64,000 bases of DNA from Bacillus sp. N13C7 (GTDB taxonomy: Bacteria > Bacillota > Bacilli > Bacillales > Bacillaceae): NCBI RefSeq assembly GCF_026790065.1, contig NZ_JALAMO010000009.1:1-64000 (forward strand). Direction: 5' to 3'. Shown here piece by piece: positions 1 through 9,657 of the stretch. A model generated the notes under the pieces. That model searched no databases. It was not told the origin of the DNA and saw only the letters and a program-made list of their open reading frames with translations. The translations under genes were made by a program, and so were the position numbers. Numbering within the stretch: position 1 is the first letter of the stretch; each line of letters starts with the position of its first letter.

Positions 1-39
1 AAAAACGGGGGTCAGTCCCATAAGGTGATGGCTTTTTGT

Positions 40-2796
40 TTAATTTGTTTTTTCTGTTGTTGATGTTGAGTTCGTTTGTGTTTTGTCAGTGTTGTCTGTT
101 TTGTTTTTATTTGGATCAGAACCTGATGAATCATTCGTATCTGGGTTCGTATTACCATCCGATGTATCCTGATTGTTGCCATTGTTATTGCTGTTGTTGC
201 CGTTAGATTGGTCTTGGTTATTATTGTCGGACGGATTGGTGTTCGTGTTGTCTTGTTTTTTGTCTTGATCGTTTGTTGCATCATCTGTCTGATCTTGATC
301 TGTCTGACTGTCATCAGTTTGAGAATCATCAGTTTGTGTATCATCCTGAGTCTTCTCATCATCTTGATTTTCATCATCCGTTTGTTGCTGATCTTCTTTA
401 TCTTCCTCATCTTCAGCCTTCGGCACTTGATAGGATGTGGAAGCTGTACTTTTGCCATCATCACTGACGGCTGTCACTTCGAATTTGTATACAGATCCTG
501 GCTGCACGCCTGAAATGACTGCCTCTTTTGCAGAGCTGTTTTGAATGTCTGAGTAGCTGCCGCCGTCAACAGATTGCTTAACAGCAAAGGTAGCATCTCC
601 GTCGTATTTCCAGCTTAATGTCAAAGATTGATTGTCTTTATCATATTTTACGCTTAAACCAGACAGTTTTGCTGTTTCTTCTTTTTCTTCTTTCTCATAT
701 GTTTTAGAAACAGTAGAAGGAGCTGTACCCTTTACAAAGTACTCTGTGAGTTTTTTATCGCTTGGCGTATTCGGCCCTGCCAGTTTTGCCGGGTTAGAGC
801 CTTTTTCAACAGTGGCTTCCACTACGCTGTCAGGCTTTTCAAATGATCCGCTTCCGTCATCGACTTCTGCGATGAGTTGTGCGAATAGACGTTTTGCGAC
901 CTGCTGTTCTGTTTGATTTAAAGATTTTTTTCCTATCTTGTTCTCAGAGTCTACACCTGTCCATACAGCAGCAGTAAACTGAGGTGTATATCCTACAAAC
1001 CATGAATCTGGTACACCGCCTGATGCGATATTGTATTTTTGTATAGTCGTTTCATCGAAGTTAGTTGTACCAGTTTTACCTGCAACCTCTACTCCTGGTA
1101 CTTGAGCAAGCTGTCCAGTACCCGTTTTAACAGCTGTTTTCAGCATATCTGTAATCATAAAGGCTGTATAATCGCTCATTGCTGATTTTGATTTAGGCGT
1201 TAAATCAAGCTTTGTTCCATCGTTGAATTCAATTGACTTCACAAAGTGCGGTTCATTATACGTTCCGTTATTTCCGAATGCACTGTATGCTCCAGCCATG
1301 GTCAGAGAAGAAACACCCGGATTACCTTCTCCGAATCCTCCAATAGAATATGATTCATACACTTTTTCTTTATTTAATCCAAGCCCCAATCCGTTAGCGA
1401 AGTCCACTGCAGCGTCTTTTCCAACTGCTTGGAATGCTTTTAAAGCCGGGATGTTACGAGATTGGGCAAGAGCTTCACGCATAGACATAATCCCTTTATA
1501 GGAACGGTCAAAGTCACGAATGGCTGTTCCGTCAGAATATGTGTAAGCTGAGTCATCAATTTGCTCGTAAGTGGACCACTTTTTATTTTCAATAACTGGA
1601 CCGTAGTCGAGAATAGGTTTAATGGTAGAACCAGGCTGTCGCTGAGCTTGGGTCGCGTAATTGTAACCCCCAACAGCAGAATCTCTTCCGGCGCCAATCG
1701 CACGTACTTCTCCGGTTTTCGTATCGAGAAGGGTAACGCCGCCCTGCATGCCTTCAGTAAATCCTACAGTGTCTCCGTCCATTAATTCATCAAGTTTGTC
1801 TTGCGCTTTTGTATCTAATGTCGTGTAGATCTTTAATCCGTCAGCAGATGGATCGACATCAGATTTTTCATCAATTTCTTTCATGACTTCTTCAACAAAC
1901 GCGCTGTATTTGTTTGTACTTGCTTTTTCATATTCCTTCTGTGATACAACGCCTTCATCTTTCATCGCCACATTTTTGGCTTTGTTATATTGAGAATCAG
2001 AAATAAATCCTTGCTTTTTCATCAGGCTGAGTACGATGTTCCGGCGTTTTTCCGCTTTATCTGGGTTTTTAACGGGATTGTATGCTGTCGGACTTTGCGG
2101 CATACCTGCAAGGGTCGCAGCCTGTTCGACAGTCAATTTGCTTAAATCTGTAACGCCGAAAAATTCTTCCGCCGCTTTTCCGATTCCGTATGCTCTAGGA
2201 GAAAAATAAATCCGGTTTAAATACATTTCTAAAATTTCATCTTTAGAGTAATTGCGCTCCAGCTGAATCGAAAGCCATACTTCCTGCACCTTCCGTTTCA
2301 GCGTCTTCTGATGTGAAAGAAGGGAGTTTTTGACGACCTGCTGAGTGATCGTACTTCCGCCTTCAGCTCCGAAGCCGTCTTTAAAGTTGGCAACTAAGGC
2401 GCCTCCGATACGGACAGGATCAATCCCGTGGTGCTCATAAAAGCGAGCATCTTCTGTTGCGATAAAGGCTTCTTTTACAACATCGGGAATTTCATCTATA
2501 GAGACGTAGGTCCGTTTTTCGGCGCCGACTTCAGCGATTTCTTTTCCGTTTTTATCGTAAATCGTTGATGAATATGGCGTCTTCAATTTGCTTTCGTCTA
2601 GTGAAGGCGCATCCGAAACCATGACGGCAAATGTTACGGCACCGCCGACTACGCCTAATACAAACAGAATGAGTAAAGTGAAAAGGGTCTTTTTAAACAA
2701 CCCGCCTTTTTTTCGTTTCTTGCCTTTTTTCGGTGAAGGACTCGATTTGCTGTTTGCTTTTCGTCGAGCTTCACGGCTGGTAAATTGATCTGACAT
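40..2796 (-). CDS. ponA: Penicillin-binding protein 1 (class A)
   Basis: Bifunctional peptidoglycan synthase of 918 aa acting at the outer face of the membrane. A Lys/Arg-rich cytoplasmic start leads into one membrane anchor at about residues 35-60. The glycosyltransferase domain shows TEDARFYEHHG, GGSTITQQ and MYLNRIYF. The transpeptidase domain shows PGSTIKP near residue 390 (catalytic Ser), SRN and AGKTGTT. A fibronectin type III-like segment follows, then an Asp/Gln/Thr/Asn-rich tail of roughly 120 residues with repeated QTDD units. The ATG follows AAAGGTTGAGAT. It lies 21 nt downstream of recU on the same strand, the known recU-ponA operon. The length is close to that of the family; the low-complexity tail is the variable part. 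Confidence 0.97.
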   Translation of the reverse strand: MSDQFTSREARRKANSKSSPSPKKGKKRKKGGLFKKTLFTLLILFVLGVVGGAVTFAVMVSDAPSLDESKLKTPYSSTIYDKNGKEIAEVGAEKRTYVSIDEIPDVVKEAFIATEDARFYEHHGIDPVRIGGALVANFKDGFGAEGGSTITQQVVKNSLLSHQKTLKRKVQEVWLSIQLERNYSKDEILEMYLNRIYFSPRAYGIGKAAEEFFGVTDLSKLTVEQAATLAGMPQSPTAYNPVKNPDKAEKRRNIVLSLMKKQGFISDSQYNKAKNVAMKDEGVVSQKEYEKASTNKYSAFVEEVMKEIDEKSDVDPSADGLKIYTTLDTKAQDKLDELMDGDTVGFTEGMQGGVTLLDTKTGEVRAIGAGRDSAVGGYNYATQAQRQPGSTIKPILDYGPVIENKKWSTYEQIDDSAYTYSDGTAIRDFDRSYKGIMSMREALAQSRNIPALKAFQAVGKDAAVDFANGLGLGLNKEKVYESYSIGGFGEGNPGVSSLTMAGAYSAFGNNGTYNEPHFVKSIEFNDGTKLDLTPKSKSAMSDYTAFMITDMLKTAVKTGTGQLAQVPGVEVAGKTGTTNFDETTIQKYNIASGGVPDSWFVGYTPQFTAAVWTGVDSENKIGKKSLNQTEQQVAKRLFAQLIAEVDDGSGSFEKPDSVVEATVEKGSNPAKLAGPNTPSDKKLTEYFVKGTAPSTVSKTYEKEEKEETAKLSGLSVKYDKDNQSLTLSWKYDGDATFAVKQSVDGGSYSDIQNSSAKEAVISGVQPGSVYKFEVTAVSDDGKSTASTSYQVPKAEDEEDKEDQQQTDDENQDDEKTQDDTQTDDSQTDDSQTDQDQTDDATNDQDKKQDNTNTNPSDNNNQDQSNGNNSNNNGNNQDTSDGNTNPDTNDSSGSDPNKNKTDNTDKTQTNSTSTTEKTN

Positions 2797-2817
2797 AACA
2801 TCTCAACCTTTCATTAA

Positions 2818-3438
2818 TCAACCTTTCGCACTAGATGACGGCGAAAAATAAAGCTGTTCAATAATACTAATATAATCAATTCTAGGTGCGTATCCAAGAG
2901 AAATCGGATACGCCGCTTCCTCTAACTCATCTTTTCGAATTGATTTTCTGCCGTTTTTTTCTTTTCTGTCCCAGAAATAAAACAGCTTATCGGCTTCCAA
3001 AAAATAAACTTGGTCGAAAGCGGATATAATAACAAAACAAATACCGTCTTGAGCCTTTACCTGCTTCATATGCTCAATTTGATGGTCATGGAAATTCTGC
3101 AGGGGGAAAGAGGTTTTGTTTTTCGTTTCTTTCGCCTCAAAATCAATATATCGCCCTTTGTAAATCCCGTTGTAATCTGTTGTCGATGATTGTTTAAAGT
3201 AAGCTTCTTTAATCACTGCGGCGCTTCTTTTCGGATAATGGACATTTACAATTTGAACAGGTGTCGGCTTTTTGTGTATGACGGCAATTTGGTTTGTCAG
3301 ATAATACTTATTCGTTTCGTTTAAGTCATCTTCGAGGGTCATTCCGCGATTACTGTAAGACGGGGCCCTTTTCTGACTGTTTTGGGATGAAACGGCATGT
3401 TTCGGCTGAAACGTTTTTCCGTTAGGATACCGAATCAC
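2818..3438 (-). CDS. recU: Holliday junction resolvase RecU
   Basis: A 206-aa structure-specific nuclease that resolves Holliday junctions during recombinational repair and chromosome segregation. The nuclease core is visible as [14 protein letters not shown] (about residues 100-115), the conserved acidic/Lys cluster of this fold. I use the GTG at 3438, which follows AGGAGGATGAGAAA and begins [14 protein letters not shown]. That gives the usual length, whereas the longer frame would run into the divergent yppC. It is the first gene of the recU-ponA pair. Only 41 bp separate it from the yppC start, so its promoter must overlap yppC coding sequence or lie in that short gap. Confidence 0.95.
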   Translation of the reverse strand: MIRYPNGKTFQPKHAVSSQNSQKRAPSYSNRGMTLEDDLNETNKYYLTNQIAVIHKKPTPVQIVNVHYPKRSAAVIKEAYFKQSSTTDYNGIYKGRYIDFEAKETKNKTSFPLQNFHDHQIEHMKQVKAQDGICFVIISAFDQVYFLEADKLFYFWDRKEKNGRKSIRKDELEEAAYPISLGYAPRIDYISIIEQLYFSPSSSAKG

Positions 3439-3479
3439 TTTCTCATCCTCCTTATTAAAACTATTCATGACGGAAGTGA

Positions 3480-4439
3480 ATGCATGTGCAAGAACAACAG
3501 ACCATCGAACTTTTGAGCCTGATTGAGCGGCAGACAAAAACAAAAAACGCAGATAACATTTCAAGAACGAACGCATATAAAGCATTTTATGACCGTCATC
3601 CGGAAATCAAATGGTCGCTCTTGGCATCTTTCGTTTCTCGCAATGCCGGCTGGTCAATGACTGACTTAAAAGGCAGTCTGTTTCAGCTTGGACTCCGTGA
3701 GAGACAGCAAAAGTGGTTCTTTTTAGCCTATGAAAGAGCGAATTGGCTTATTTTTTCGGATGCCTATCCGCAGCTTCTACTGTATCACTGGTCAAAAAAA
3801 ATCGGGAAACCGCTGTTTCAGCATCTCCATGTTTTTGGCGTCTCACAATTTATGACGGAAGAATGGACCCGTTTTTGGCATGAGCGAAACACGGAGCGGC
3901 TGATGTATGCCCTCATTATAAATGAACAAAACACTATCCAAACACCTATTATACAAAATCCTTCGTTTAAAAAGAACGTTTTTGACACGATTCCTTTTTA
4001 TTTAAGTGACTGGTTTCATTTCAATACCGTTATTTTTCCTTCTCCAGACAGGGTTCTTTACGGCATTTCAGTGAAACGATTTTCAAAGACAGAGGAAAGG
4101 GTAAGGCTGGGAAAGCAGCTGTCTCAATTGCTGTTCAGTCCGGAATTGTTCCCCTCTTTCTATCAGTTTTTGCACACAGTGCCGCATACCGGCTCCCGTT
4201 TTGATATGGAAAAAATGATCGGGATCACAAAAAGAACATCTCCTATGTTAAGGACATGCTATCCTGAGTTGATCCACTCATTAGACGGAAAGAAAACAGA
4301 TTGGTTTCATGGAAAGATTAAGAAAACATGCTTTAGGCGAGAAGAATTGCCCAAGCAGATTGAATTGACAGACTGGTATTTACATAAAAAACGCCAGCTT
4401 CATGCGCTTTTTGCAGTGGAACATTGGCTGAAGAAATAA
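3480..4439 (+). CDS. yppC: DUF2515 protein YppC
   Basis: A conserved Bacillus protein of 319 aa and unknown function (DUF2515 type, from memory). It is rich in aromatic and basic residues, with no signal peptide, clear membrane segment or catalytic motif that I recognise. The ATG at 3480 follows GGAAGTGA, a modest ribosome-binding site. It is divergent from recU with a 41-bp shared upstream region and ends just before a hairpin. Its job is not indicated by its neighbours, although it keeps company with recU across bacilli. Confidence 0.85.
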   Translation: MHVQEQQTIELLSLIERQTKTKNADNISRTNAYKAFYDRHPEIKWSLLASFVSRNAGWSMTDLKGSLFQLGLRERQQKWFFLAYERANWLIFSDAYPQLLLYHWSKKIGKPLFQHLHVFGVSQFMTEEWTRFWHERNTERLMYALIINEQNTIQTPIIQNPSFKKNVFDTIPFYLSDWFHFNTVIFPSPDRVLYGISVKRFSKTEERVRLGKQLSQLLFSPELFPSFYQFLHTVPHTGSRFDMEKMIGITKRTSPMLRTCYPELIHSLDGKKTDWFHGKIKKTCFRREELPKQIELTDWYLHKKRQLHALFAVEHWLKK

Positions 4440-4440
4440 A

Positions 4441-4465
4441 GAAGCAAGGAATATCCTTGCTTCTT
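4441..4465 (+). terminator. Hairpin after yppC
   Basis: A perfect 10-bp stem, GAAGCAAGGA/TCCTTGCTTC, with a 3-nt loop. The T run is weak (TTCTTA). The convergent sspM stop codon lies at its edge, so it may serve both genes. Confidence 0.6.
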
Positions 4466-4568
4466 ACGTAGAAGGGCGGTTTGGGCCGCCTAGTTTTTTA
4501 TCTAAAGAATCGATTGCTTTTGATTCAGTCTTTTTTTGCTGGCCGGCTTTCTTCGGTCTTGTTTTCAT
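4464..4568 (-). CDS. sspM: Small acid-soluble spore protein SspM
   Basis: A 34-codon gene. The product starts MKTRPKKAGQQKKTESK and ends GGPNRPST. It is a minor small acid-soluble protein made in the forespore (family knowledge) and is very rich in Lys, Gln and Ser. The ATG at 4568 is preceded by a strong GAGGAGGTG ribosome-binding site. It is convergent with yppC. I searched upstream for a sigma-G promoter and found no convincing match, only a partial CGATACTT. Confidence 0.9.
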   Translation of the reverse strand: MKTRPKKAGQQKKTESKAIDSLDKKLGGPNRPST

Positions 4569-4765
4569 ACGGCACCTCCTCACAAGTATCGTTTGCATTA
4601 AGGGGAAGGATCATACAATTTTTGCGGGTGTTTTTGTCGAAAACTTCAGCTTTTCGTGGAATACCTGTTTGTTTGGCGATTTGCTTCTAGTTTTGTCATG
4701 TGGAAGGAAAGAGCTTAAAGAGCAAAGAATTTTAACCAGGAGAGACGAGTAAAGGAGGTACACGA

Positions 4766-5011
4766 ATGTCCGGTTACGTAAGCAAAACAGATATTCTCCG
4801 TATGCTTTCTGATATAGAAGATGAATTAACCCGAGCTGAGCAAAGCCTGAATCATTCTTTAAACGCAGTTGAGGCTGAGATGCGGGAAACGGAAAATGAG
4901 CGCCTGAGTGTGCTAGAAGAAGAAATTATGGACCTTCATATTTGTATAAATGAGCTGTATCAATCGCCTGAACATAGGTATGCCTTTGAAAAGGTATACC
5001 GCATCGGCTGA
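4766..5011 (+). CDS. yppD: Small helical protein YppD
   Basis: An 81-aa protein of unknown function, strongly acidic and predicted to be largely helical, with a coiled-coil-like middle (SDIEDELTRAEQSLNHSL onwards). The start is supported by AAAGGAGGTACACG before the ATG. It lies upstream of yppE in the same direction, 44 nt away. The 197 bases between sspM and this gene hold the sspM upstream region and no further ORF that I can support. Confidence 0.85.
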   Translation: MSGYVSKTDILRMLSDIEDELTRAEQSLNHSLNAVEAEMRETENERLSVLEEEIMDLHICINELYQSPEHRYAFEKVYRIG

Positions 5012-5055
5012 ATTTTCGGGCGGAATTTGGTACGATAGCATTGAGGTGAAGGGTG

Positions 5056-5427
5056 TTGCTATCACAAACATTGCTGGAAATGACCGAGCAAATGATTGAA
5101 GCTGCTGAAAATGGCGCTGATCGATATCAGGAAGGAAAAGAAAGTGATCTTTCTTATGATTTTTTTGAGACAATAAAGCCTGCAGTTGAAGAGAATGATG
5201 ATCTGGCTGATCGCTGGGCGAAAGGGGCGCTTGAATTAATAAAAGCACGCCGCCCGAAATATGTGCATAAAGGGCAAATTGAGACCGCAAAGGATAATTT
5301 CCAGGAATTGATCCTTCAATCATATGTTCATCATATTCATAAAAAAAGATTCAAGGACATCACTGAATCAGTCCTGTACACATTGCACGCAGTTAAAGAT
5401 GAAATTGCTAGAGAAGACAGCCTGTAG
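5056..5427 (+). CDS. yppE: DUF1798 four-helix protein YppE
   Basis: A 123-aa all-helical protein of the YppE/DUF1798 family, whose structure is known but whose function is not. I prefer the TTG at 5056: GAGGTG lies 7 nt upstream, and the length then matches the family. The GTG one codon earlier is possible. There is no membrane segment. A strong terminator follows immediately. Confidence 0.85.
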   Translation: MLSQTLLEMTEQMIEAAENGADRYQEGKESDLSYDFFETIKPAVEENDDLADRWAKGALELIKARRPKYVHKGQIETAKDNFQELILQSYVHHIHKKRFKDITESVLYTLHAVKDEIAREDSL

Positions 5428-5440
5428 GCTGTCTTCTTTT
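5412..5440 (+). terminator. Terminator of yppE
   Basis: An 11-bp perfect stem (AGAAGACAGCC/GGCTGTCTTCT, loop TGTA) followed by TTTT. The 5' arm overlaps the last yppE codons. Confidence 0.85.
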
Positions 5441-5463
5441 CGTTTGTTATAGGGGGCCGGACG

Positions 5464-5652
5464 TTAATTTAGCTCATATGCCGGGCTTTCTGCTCCATTT
5501 GCTTCGAGAACCTTCATACTGTTACGAAATTCAGTTGTGCTTAGATGTCCTTGAATATAGAGGAACTTGGCAAAGTCCATCAGTTTATTCATACAGTCTG
5601 TTTCATATTTCTTCATTTCTGCAAAACGTTTGCTTAAGTATGATACGTTCAT
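5464..5652 (-). CDS. yppF: YppF-like small protein
   Basis: A 62-aa soluble protein of unknown function (MNVSYLSKRFAEMKKYETDC ...), convergent with yppE. The ATG follows GAGGGGATGCACCATA. Its short length and lack of motifs are typical of the YppF family. It is divergent from yppG across a 184-bp AT-rich gap; within that gap I could not assign a full promoter with confidence. Confidence 0.8.
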   Translation of the reverse strand: MNVSYLSKRFAEMKKYETDCMNKLMDFAKFLYIQGHLSTTEFRNSMKVLEANGAESPAYELN

Positions 5653-5836
5653 TATGGTGCATCCCCTCTCATCTGTATTGAAAATATGGTACCATAATGA
5701 TTCGACTTTTTTCTGTTTTTAAAAAATTTAAACTTTCGACACAATTTGACAAATGAGAACCGGGTCCTGTGACACAAACAATAGACTTTATTCATACATA
5801 TATAGAAGAGAATGTTGAGTTTTAGGGGGAATCGCA

Positions 5837-6208
5837 ATGAACAAAAGTTTTCAAAGCTATCCGCGGCAAATGGGCTATTATTATCCTCAGCAAATGCAGG
5901 GATATTATCAGCAGCCTGTACCAGGGCAATATTTGCCGCAGCAGCCATATGGGCAGCAGGATTATTATCAGCCGTATTCTCCGGTCCAGTCTATGCCTAT
6001 GCAGCCGCCTGCATTTTCCAATCCTTATCCAATCCCAAGGCCTAACCAGCAGCAGCCCTCACAATTTCAAAGTATTATGTCGCAGTTCAAAAAAGCCAAC
6101 GGGCAGTTTGATTTTAATAAAATGATGGATACGACAGGCCAAGTGATGAGTGCAATGAATCAGGTCGGATCCTTAATAAAAGGATTTACAAGCTTTTTTA
6201 AAGGATAG
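5837..6208 (+). CDS. yppG: YppG-like protein
   Basis: A 123-aa protein with a Pro/Gln/Tyr/Gly-rich N-terminal half (repeated YYPQQ and QQPY motifs) and a more ordered C-terminal part that includes [17 protein letters not shown]. Composition of this kind occurs in spore-surface and coat-associated proteins, but that role is inference. The start is preceded by TTAGGGGGAATCGC. A strong terminator follows directly. Confidence 0.8.
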   Translation: MNKSFQSYPRQMGYYYPQQMQGYYQQPVPGQYLPQQPYGQQDYYQPYSPVQSMPMQPPAFSNPYPIPRPNQQQPSQFQSIMSQFKKANGQFDFNKMMDTTGQVMSAMNQVGSLIKGFTSFFKG

Positions 6209-6244
6209 AAGCATGAATGAAACGCTCATTCATGCTTATTTTTT
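6209..6244 (+). terminator. Terminator of yppG
   Basis: A 12-bp stem (AAGCATGAATGA/TCATTCATGCTT) followed by ATTTTTT. It also faces the end of the convergent ypqA. Confidence 0.85.
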
Positions 6245-6645
6245 GGAAAGAAAAGTGTCATGGTTTGTTCGTTCCAAGACGTTTCCATATCTTCCTGGCG
6301 AACTTCATAAGGCAGCTGCACTGTTCTCGTCATGCTTGTAAAAGTAGCTTCATGCTGCTGTTGCTGTTTTTCTTGAAGTGTGACATGAAGATACCTGGAT
6401 TTAATGTCAACGACGATGTCGCCGTCTTGAAACGTCGATGGAATTGTGATATCGACATACAGCCCGGTATCTCTTTCTCTGACATGTATGGTCGTCTGTA
6501 CATCCTTTAAACTCGAGTTGATCAGGTTCTGAAATCCGTTTATCAGGTTGCCGAACGCTGAGGATTGAAAAAGATCGTCTATTGCCTCCGTTATGATTTC
6601 TTCTTTCTTTTGCAGATCGTTCTTTTTGTCATCATCGAATTCCAA
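6226..6645 (-). CDS. ypqA: YpqA, Hsp20-fold-like protein
   Basis: A 139-aa protein. An acidic helical N-terminus is followed by a beta-rich domain with DTGLYVDITIPSTFQDGDIVV and a C-terminal WNEQTMTLFFPK, reminiscent of the alpha-crystallin/Hsp20 fold. That resemblance is my reading, not a search result. The start is taken at TTG 6645, where GGCGGTGG lies 6-7 nt upstream and the protein begins MEFDDDKKND; the GTG three codons earlier has its purine run too close. It is divergent from ypqE. Confidence 0.8.
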   Translation of the reverse strand: MEFDDDKKNDLQKKEEIITEAIDDLFQSSAFGNLINGFQNLINSSLKDVQTTIHVRERDTGLYVDITIPSTFQDGDIVVDIKSRYLHVTLQEKQQQQHEATFTSMTRTVQLPYEVRQEDMETSWNEQTMTLFFPKNKHE

Positions 6646-6782
6646 CTCTGCCACCGCCTTTTTTAACCAGACTATGCGGCTATGCCGGATGTTGTTATAA
6701 ATTGAAGCAAAATTGAAAGTATGGTTAAATAGTGGTGAATGTAGGGATAGCGGTTGAAGCGATTGAGAAGGGAGAAAACACA

Positions 6783-7289
6783 TTGCTGAAAAAATTATTC
6801 GGAATGGGCAAAACTCAGGAAAAAGTGACAGAAGAGGTTATTTATTCTCCGGCAGACGGTACGGTAATGGACCTGACAGATGTGCCGGACCCAGTTTTTT
6901 CACAGAAGATGATGGGGGAAGGAATAGCGGTTGAGCCTACAAATGGCGAAATCGTTTCACCTGCTGAAGGCGAAGTGATTCAGATATTCCACACCAAACA
7001 CGCCGTTGGCATTCGAACCCGTTCGGGAATTGAACTCTTAATTCATGTTGGGCTGGAAACGGTTAATATGAACGGAGAAGGGTTTACTGCCCATATTAAA
7101 GAAGGGGACAAAGTGAAGGTCGGTGACCCGCTGATTACGTGTGATTTGGAATTAATAAAAGAAAAAGCGAGCAGCACAGTCATTCCGATCGTGATCATGA
7201 ATGGTGAGGCTGTAGGATCAATTGTGCCGGCAGGCGAAAAGGCTGCCCACAAAGGAGAAACAAAGCTCCTCACAATAAAAGCGAAATGA
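6783..7289 (+). CDS. ypqE: PTS EIIA-Glc-like protein YpqE
   Basis: A 168-aa stand-alone homologue of the glucose-type EIIA phosphocarrier domain of the phosphotransferase system. The phosphorylatable His lies in [10 protein letters not shown] (about residue 86), with the second conserved His in FHTKHAVGI. The start is TTG 6783 after AGAAGGGAG and yields [10 protein letters not shown] possible promoter TTGAAG-17-TTAAAT lies upstream. There is no adjacent EIIBC gene, so its sugar partner is not evident; a regulatory phosphocarrier role or service to an EIIA-less transporter elsewhere is possible. Confidence 0.92.
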   Translation: MLKKLFGMGKTQEKVTEEVIYSPADGTVMDLTDVPDPVFSQKMMGEGIAVEPTNGEIVSPAEGEVIQIFHTKHAVGIRTRSGIELLIHVGLETVNMNGEGFTAHIKEGDKVKVGDPLITCDLELIKEKASSTVIPIVIMNGEAVGSIVPAGEKAAHKGETKLLTIKAK

Positions 7290-7314
7290 GCAGGGCGTAT
7301 GCCTTGCTTTTTTT
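7289..7314 (+). terminator. Terminator of ypqE
   Basis: An 8-bp stem (AGCAGGGC/GCCTTGCT, one mismatch) with a GTAT loop and a run of seven T. Confidence 0.85.
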
Positions 7315-7391
7315 GTTCGATTGTATAAAATTTGCACCTAGCCATGCAAACAAATATTCGGTAAACTGTACTTGACAAAGAGGTGTAAAGA

Positions 7392-9641
7392 ATGAAAAAG
7401 AAATCACTGACTGAGCTCATTTCTGAGTTAAAAGGAAATGAAAACGTTGTGAATTGGCATGAAATTGAGCCTCGTGGAGCAAGAACAAGGCCGATGCCTG
7501 AAAGTATAGACGAGAGAATAAAGACAGCCCTTTCGAAAAGGGGCATTGATGAATTATATACTCACCAATATTCTGCTTATCAATATGTGCAAAAAGGAGA
7601 AAACATCGTTACCGTAACGCCCACAGCATCAGGAAAAACATTATGTTATAATCTCCCAGTCCTGCAGTCCATCGCCCAAGACGAAACAAACCGGGCGCTG
7701 TATTTATTTCCCACTAAAGCGCTGGCACAGGATCAAAAGAGCGAGTTAAATGAAATCATTGATGAAATGGGCATAGATATTAAAAGTTTTACATATGACG
7801 GGGATACATCTCCGGCAATCAGACAAAAAGTGAGAAAAGCAGGTCACATTGTCATTACAAATCCCGATATGCTGCATTCTGCCATTCTTCCGCATCATAC
7901 GAAATGGGTCAGTTTGTTTGAGAACCTTAAGTATATCGTGATCGATGAACTTCATACGTATCGCGGTGTTTTCGGGAGCCATGTGGCGAATGTAATCCGG
8001 CGGCTGAAGCGAATCTGCCGGTTTTACGGAAGCGATCCTGTATTTATTTGTACTTCGGCAACGATTGCCAACCCGAAGGAATTGGGTGAGCAGCTGACGG
8101 GAAATCCGATGCGGCTGGTCGATGACAACGGCGCCCCGAGCGGACGGAAGCACTTTGTCTTTTATAATCCGCCAATTGTGAACAAACCGCTGAATATCAG
8201 AAAAAGCGCAACTGCAGAAGTAAATGAACTGGCGAAAGAGTTTCTGAAAAACAAAGTGCAGACCATTGTTTTTGCCAGGAGCAGAGTCCGGGTGGAAATT
8301 ATTTTAAGCCATATTCAGGAGCTTGTGAAAAAAGAGATTGCAACAAAGTCAATCAGAGGCTATCGAGGAGGCTATCTTCCAAAAGAGCGAAGAGAAATCG
8401 AAAGAGGGTTAAGAGAAGGAGAGATTTTAGGAGTTGTCAGTACGAATGCCTTAGAGCTTGGTGTTGATATCGGCCAGCTGCAAGTGTGTGTGATGACAGG
8501 GTATCCTGGAAGTGTGGCAAGTGCATGGCAGCAGGCGGGACGAGCCGGCAGAAGACACGGTGAGTCTTTGATTATCATGGTCGCCAATTCAACGCCGATC
8601 GACCAATATATTGTGCGGCATCCTGAATACTTCTTCAACCGTTCGCCGGAATCTGCGAGAATCAATCCGGAGAATTTGATTATTTTAGTAGACCACTTAA
8701 AGTGTGCGGCTTATGAGCTTCCTTTTAGCGCTGATGAAGAGTTTGGGCCGATGGATGTAAGTGACATTCTTGAGTATCTTCAGGAAGAGGCTGTTCTTCA
8801 CCGCAATGGCGAACGGTATCATTGGGCAAGTGAATCGTTCCCTGCTTCAAATATCAGTTTGCGATCTGCGTCACAAGAAAATGTCGTTATTGTTGATCAG
8901 TCAGATATTGCAAATGTAAGGATTATCGGTGAAATGGATCGTTTTAGTGCGATGACGCTTTTGCATGATGAAGCGATTTATTTGCATGAAGGGGTTCAAT
9001 ATCAAGTGGAGAAGCTCGATTGGGACCACAAAAAGGCTTATGTCAGAAAAGTTGATGTTGAATATTACACGGATGCTAATCTGGCAGTTCAGCTAAAAGT
9101 GTTAGAAATTGATAAAACGACAGAAAATAGCCGGACGTCATTGCACTATGGTGACGTCACTGTCAATGCTTTGCCGACTATTTTTAAAAAGATAAAAATG
9201 ACGACGTTTGAAAATATTGGTTCTGGTCCTATTCATTTGCCGGAAGAAGAACTGCACACAAGTGCAGCTTGGCTTGAAATGAAAACAGTAGACGAGGACA
9301 TCGGGGAAAAAACGCTGGAACAGCTGCTTCTCGGTATCTCGAATGTGCTGCAGCATATTGTCCCTGTGTATATCATGTGTGACCGAAACGATGTTCATGT
9401 CGTTTCTCAAATCAAAGCAGCCCATACCGGATTGCCGACGATCTTTTTATACGATCATTATCCGGGCGGTATCGGTTTGGCGGAGGAAGTTTTCAACCGT
9501 TTTTCAGACATTAATGAAGCGGCAAAGCAACTCATTAAACAATGTCCTTGCCATGATGGCTGTCCGTCTTGTATTGGTACCGAAATAGAAGGAATAAAAG
9601 CAAAGGAAAGAATTTTGCACCTGTTGGATCAAATGTCGTAA
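7392..9641 (+). CDS. mrfA: DEAH-family helicase MrfA (YprA)
   Basis: A 749-aa superfamily 2 helicase. Walker A is TPTASGKT (about residue 75) and the DExH box is VIDELHTYRG. The helicase C domain has LELGVDIG and QQAGRAGRR. A C-terminal DUF1998-type region carries four close cysteines, CPCHDGCPSCIG, expected to bind a metal. In B. subtilis, YprA and YprB were shown to repair mitomycin C adducts, hence MrfA/MrfB (from memory). The ATG follows AGAGGTG. mrfB lies 16 nt downstream behind an unusually rich GGGGGGAGG site, so the two are co-transcribed. Length is as expected. Confidence 0.95.
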   Translation: MKKKSLTELISELKGNENVVNWHEIEPRGARTRPMPESIDERIKTALSKRGIDELYTHQYSAYQYVQKGENIVTVTPTASGKTLCYNLPVLQSIAQDETNRALYLFPTKALAQDQKSELNEIIDEMGIDIKSFTYDGDTSPAIRQKVRKAGHIVITNPDMLHSAILPHHTKWVSLFENLKYIVIDELHTYRGVFGSHVANVIRRLKRICRFYGSDPVFICTSATIANPKELGEQLTGNPMRLVDDNGAPSGRKHFVFYNPPIVNKPLNIRKSATAEVNELAKEFLKNKVQTIVFARSRVRVEIILSHIQELVKKEIATKSIRGYRGGYLPKERREIERGLREGEILGVVSTNALELGVDIGQLQVCVMTGYPGSVASAWQQAGRAGRRHGESLIIMVANSTPIDQYIVRHPEYFFNRSPESARINPENLIILVDHLKCAAYELPFSADEEFGPMDVSDILEYLQEEAVLHRNGERYHWASESFPASNISLRSASQENVVIVDQSDIANVRIIGEMDRFSAMTLLHDEAIYLHEGVQYQVEKLDWDHKKAYVRKVDVEYYTDANLAVQLKVLEIDKTTENSRTSLHYGDVTVNALPTIFKKIKMTTFENIGSGPIHLPEEELHTSAAWLEMKTVDEDIGEKTLEQLLLGISNVLQHIVPVYIMCDRNDVHVVSQIKAAHTGLPTIFLYDHYPGGIGLAEEVFNRFSDINEAAKQLIKQCPCHDGCPSCIGTEIEGIKAKERILHLLDQMS

Positions 9642-9657
9642 GGGGGGGAGGTTAGAT

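Noticed and set aside
12..464. Second minus-strand frame of 150 codons over the ponA 3' end
   Set aside because: It comes from the repetitive Asp/Gln/Thr coding sequence read in another frame; it is almost all Met, Lys, Thr, Ile and Arg and has no independent start signals.
4569..4640. Sigma-G promoter for sspM
   Set aside because: GTATG and GATACTT are present but the spacing is about 21 nt and the -10 has two mismatches, so no reliable call can be made.
7347..7360. LexA-like CAAACAAATATTCG before mrfA
   Set aside because: Two mismatches in the conserved CGAAC/GTTCG arms, and MrfAB is reported as independent of the SOS response.
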